Shown: positions 62,953 through 64,000 of the stretch, piece after piece | How the letters are laid out: each line of letters opens with the position of its first letter | How positions within the stretch are numbered: position 1 is the first letter of the stretch | Source: Streptomyces sp. NBC_00358 | Lineage (GTDB): Bacteria; Actinomycetota; Actinomycetes; Streptomycetales; Streptomycetaceae | Assembly: GCF_036099295.1 (NCBI RefSeq) | Contig: NZ_CP107976.1 | Location: 2,046,001-2,110,000, forward strand | Length of the DNA: 64,000 nucleotides | Direction: 5' to 3' | Notes under the pieces: model-generated | Database searches by the model: none | The model's input: only the letters and a program-made list of their open reading frames with translations | What the model was told of the DNA's origin: nothing | Made by a program: the position numbers and the translations under genes

Positions 62953-63669
62953 TCAGCCGGTCCGGGAGACCAGTTCCTCCCCCAGTCCGTGTCCGCGCTT
63001 GTCGACGACGGACGCGGCGACGTCGGACAGTTTGCGGTTGGTGCCCTGGGAGATCCGGCGCAGGACCGCGAAGGCCCGGTCCGCGTCGCAGCCGAGAACG
63101 TGCATCAGCATGCCGCACGCCTGGTCGACGACCGGCCGGGAGCGCAGCGCGGCACCCAGCTGGTCGAGTTCGGTGAGCGCGGCGCGGTACGAGCGGTCGC
63201 GGACCAGGCAGGTGGCGGCGTGGTCCCCCAGCGTGCGGGCGGCTCCGTGCGGGGCGTCTTCGAGGGCGCCGGGCCGGAAGCTGTAGAGGCTGAGGGTGAC
63301 GGTCAGCCCGGAGCGGCGGAAGGGGATGGTCACGCTGGAGCGGACTCCCGCGTCGAGGGCCATGGCCCGGTACCCGGGCCAGCGCTCCTCGGTCAGCAGG
63401 TCCGCCGAGTCGACGGGTTCGCCGCGTTCCAGCGCGGCCGGGATCGGTCCGTCGCCGGAACGCAGTTGCACCGAGACGAGTCCGGCGAGGTCGGGGTGGG
63501 TCACCGCGGCGGGCCGGTCCCGGCCGCCCTCGGACACCAGGCTGCTGGCGCCGCAGCAGTCCGTGACGCACCGCGTGGCCTGCTCGGCGAGTTCCGAGAG
63601 ACGCCTCCCGGGAAGCGCCGACTCGGGTGATTCCGTTCCCAGACGGTCGAGTTGGCCGGTTTCCGGCAC
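62953..63669 (-). CDS. GAF-ANTAR domain regulator
   Basis: A 238-residue protein. A GAF-like sensor occupies about 20-165 ('RCVTDCCGASSLVSEGG', 'VSSVTIPFRRSG'-like 'VRSSVTIPFRRSGLTV') and an ANTAR RNA-binding domain occupies about 170-228 ('LRSRPVVDQACGMLMHVLGCDADRAFAVLRRISQ' in overlapping pieces). ANTAR proteins bind paired hexanucleotide stem-loops and prevent transcription termination. The 'ALRSRPVVDQACGML' segment is the characteristic first helix. GTG start at 63669. A sensory cysteine pair (CC in the GAF region) is notable. Target RNA unknown. Confidence 0.88.
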   Translation of the reverse strand: MPETGQLDRLGTESPESALPGRRLSELAEQATRCVTDCCGASSLVSEGGRDRPAAVTHPDLAGLVSVQLRSGDGPIPAALERGEPVDSADLLTEERWPGYRAMALDAGVRSSVTIPFRRSGLTVTLSLYSFRPGALEDAPHGAARTLGDHAATCLVRDRSYRAALTELDQLGAALRSRPVVDQACGMLMHVLGCDADRAFAVLRRISQGTNRKLSDVAASVVDKRGHGLGEELVSRTG

Positions 63670-63857
63670 GGCTCGCTCCTCCTCCCCTCTCCTCCTGTTC
63701 TCCTCTTCTCCTCCCTCTCCGCGCCTTCCCGCTCATCCACGCCGAAAACGAGTACTCCGCCCAGGCCGGAACCAAGTGCCCTCACCTGCGCCGAAGAAGT
63801 CCGGCCTGTTCCGCCCCCGCCCCCCGCGACATGCCCCGGCCGGGTTACGTTCGTCGC

Positions 63858-64000
63858 ATGGCGCAGACGGACGAATTCGGTGAAGAACTCGCGGATTTCG
63901 TGCGCCGCGTCGCGGAGTTGAAGGCGGCGCGTTCCGTGCCCGCCCAGGAACTGCCGACGGTCCTCGACGCGGCCATCTTCGAACTCGACCATGTGGCGGA
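63858..64000 (+). CDS. N-terminal part of an unidentified protein (partial)
   Basis: An open frame starts at ATG 63858 and runs past the right edge (47 complete codons). It begins MAQTDEFGEELADFVRRVAEL and continues 'KAARSVPAQELPTVLDAAIFELDH'. The helical, acidic start resembles short leaders in front of PAS or other sensor domains in Streptomyces signalling proteins, but the visible part is too short to assign. It is divergent from the GAF-ANTAR gene with a 188-base gap. Codon use (G/C third positions) supports coding. Confidence 0.6.
   Translation, partial: MAQTDEFGEELADFVRRVAELKAARSVPAQELPTVLDAAIFELDHVA

Overview
The base composition (very high GC, GTG/TTG starts, GC-rich hairpins) and gene content point to a Streptomyces-type actinomycete chromosome: oxalate/formate antiporters, CBM2-linked cellulases, paired XRE/DUF5753-type regulators, ANTAR and WYL regulators, and CebR-like boxes. 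Both edges cut genes: the end of a DUF2254 membrane protein on the left and the start of an unidentified protein on the right. I saw no tRNA, rRNA, insertion sequence, prophage or CRISPR array.

Region 1 (about 1-18 kb) is built around CoA thioester and oxalate chemistry. A leftward sucC-sucD-aldehyde dehydrogenase group diverges from a rightward frc (formyl-CoA:oxalate CoA-transferase)-acyl-CoA synthetase (ADP-forming)-OFA antiporter-OFA antiporter group. A FadR/GntR-type regulator faces it. Next come a FabH-like ketosynthase, a third OFA-type transporter with a 44-residue single-span partner overlapping its 3' end, a ketopantoate-reductase-family protein, and fdhD. No oxalyl-CoA decarboxylase is present. 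A 19-bp word in the frc promoter recurs (17/19) upstream of the third transporter and the PanE-like reductase. I therefore propose oxalate uptake, activation, and reduction of oxalyl-CoA to glyoxylate.

Region 2 (18-30 kb) holds a secreted sialidase with a DUF4185-like partner, an SBF-type transporter divergent from a LysR regulator, a long-chain acyl-CoA synthetase, an aldo/keto reductase, a GH75 chitosanase behind a palindromic operator, an SDR, a His-rich methyltransferase and a PhyH-type dioxygenase.

Region 3 (30.4-42.4 kb) is a plant cell-wall degradation island: GH5 endoglucanase then GH6 cellobiohydrolase (leftward), GH48 and GH74 (rightward), all with CBM2 modules, and further on a PL11 rhamnogalacturonan lyase. 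Two CebR-like boxes lie between the divergent GH5 and GH48 genes.

Region 4 (42.4-64 kb) is mixed housekeeping and regulatory: a WYL regulator whose start codon lies inside a 27-bp perfect palindrome, small conserved proteins, a pterin carbinolamine dehydratase, an ADP-ribosylglycohydrolase, two XRE regulators, a solitary DnaK, OsmC, a MoxR ATPase/VWA-metallopeptidase pair, a holin-phosphatase fusion, a degenerate resolvase-like protein, two metallo-beta-lactamase-fold proteins (one broken by two homopolymer frameshifts), a DedA protein, a lysine-free aminotransferase-fold protein, a repeat-rich wall protein and a GAF-ANTAR regulator.
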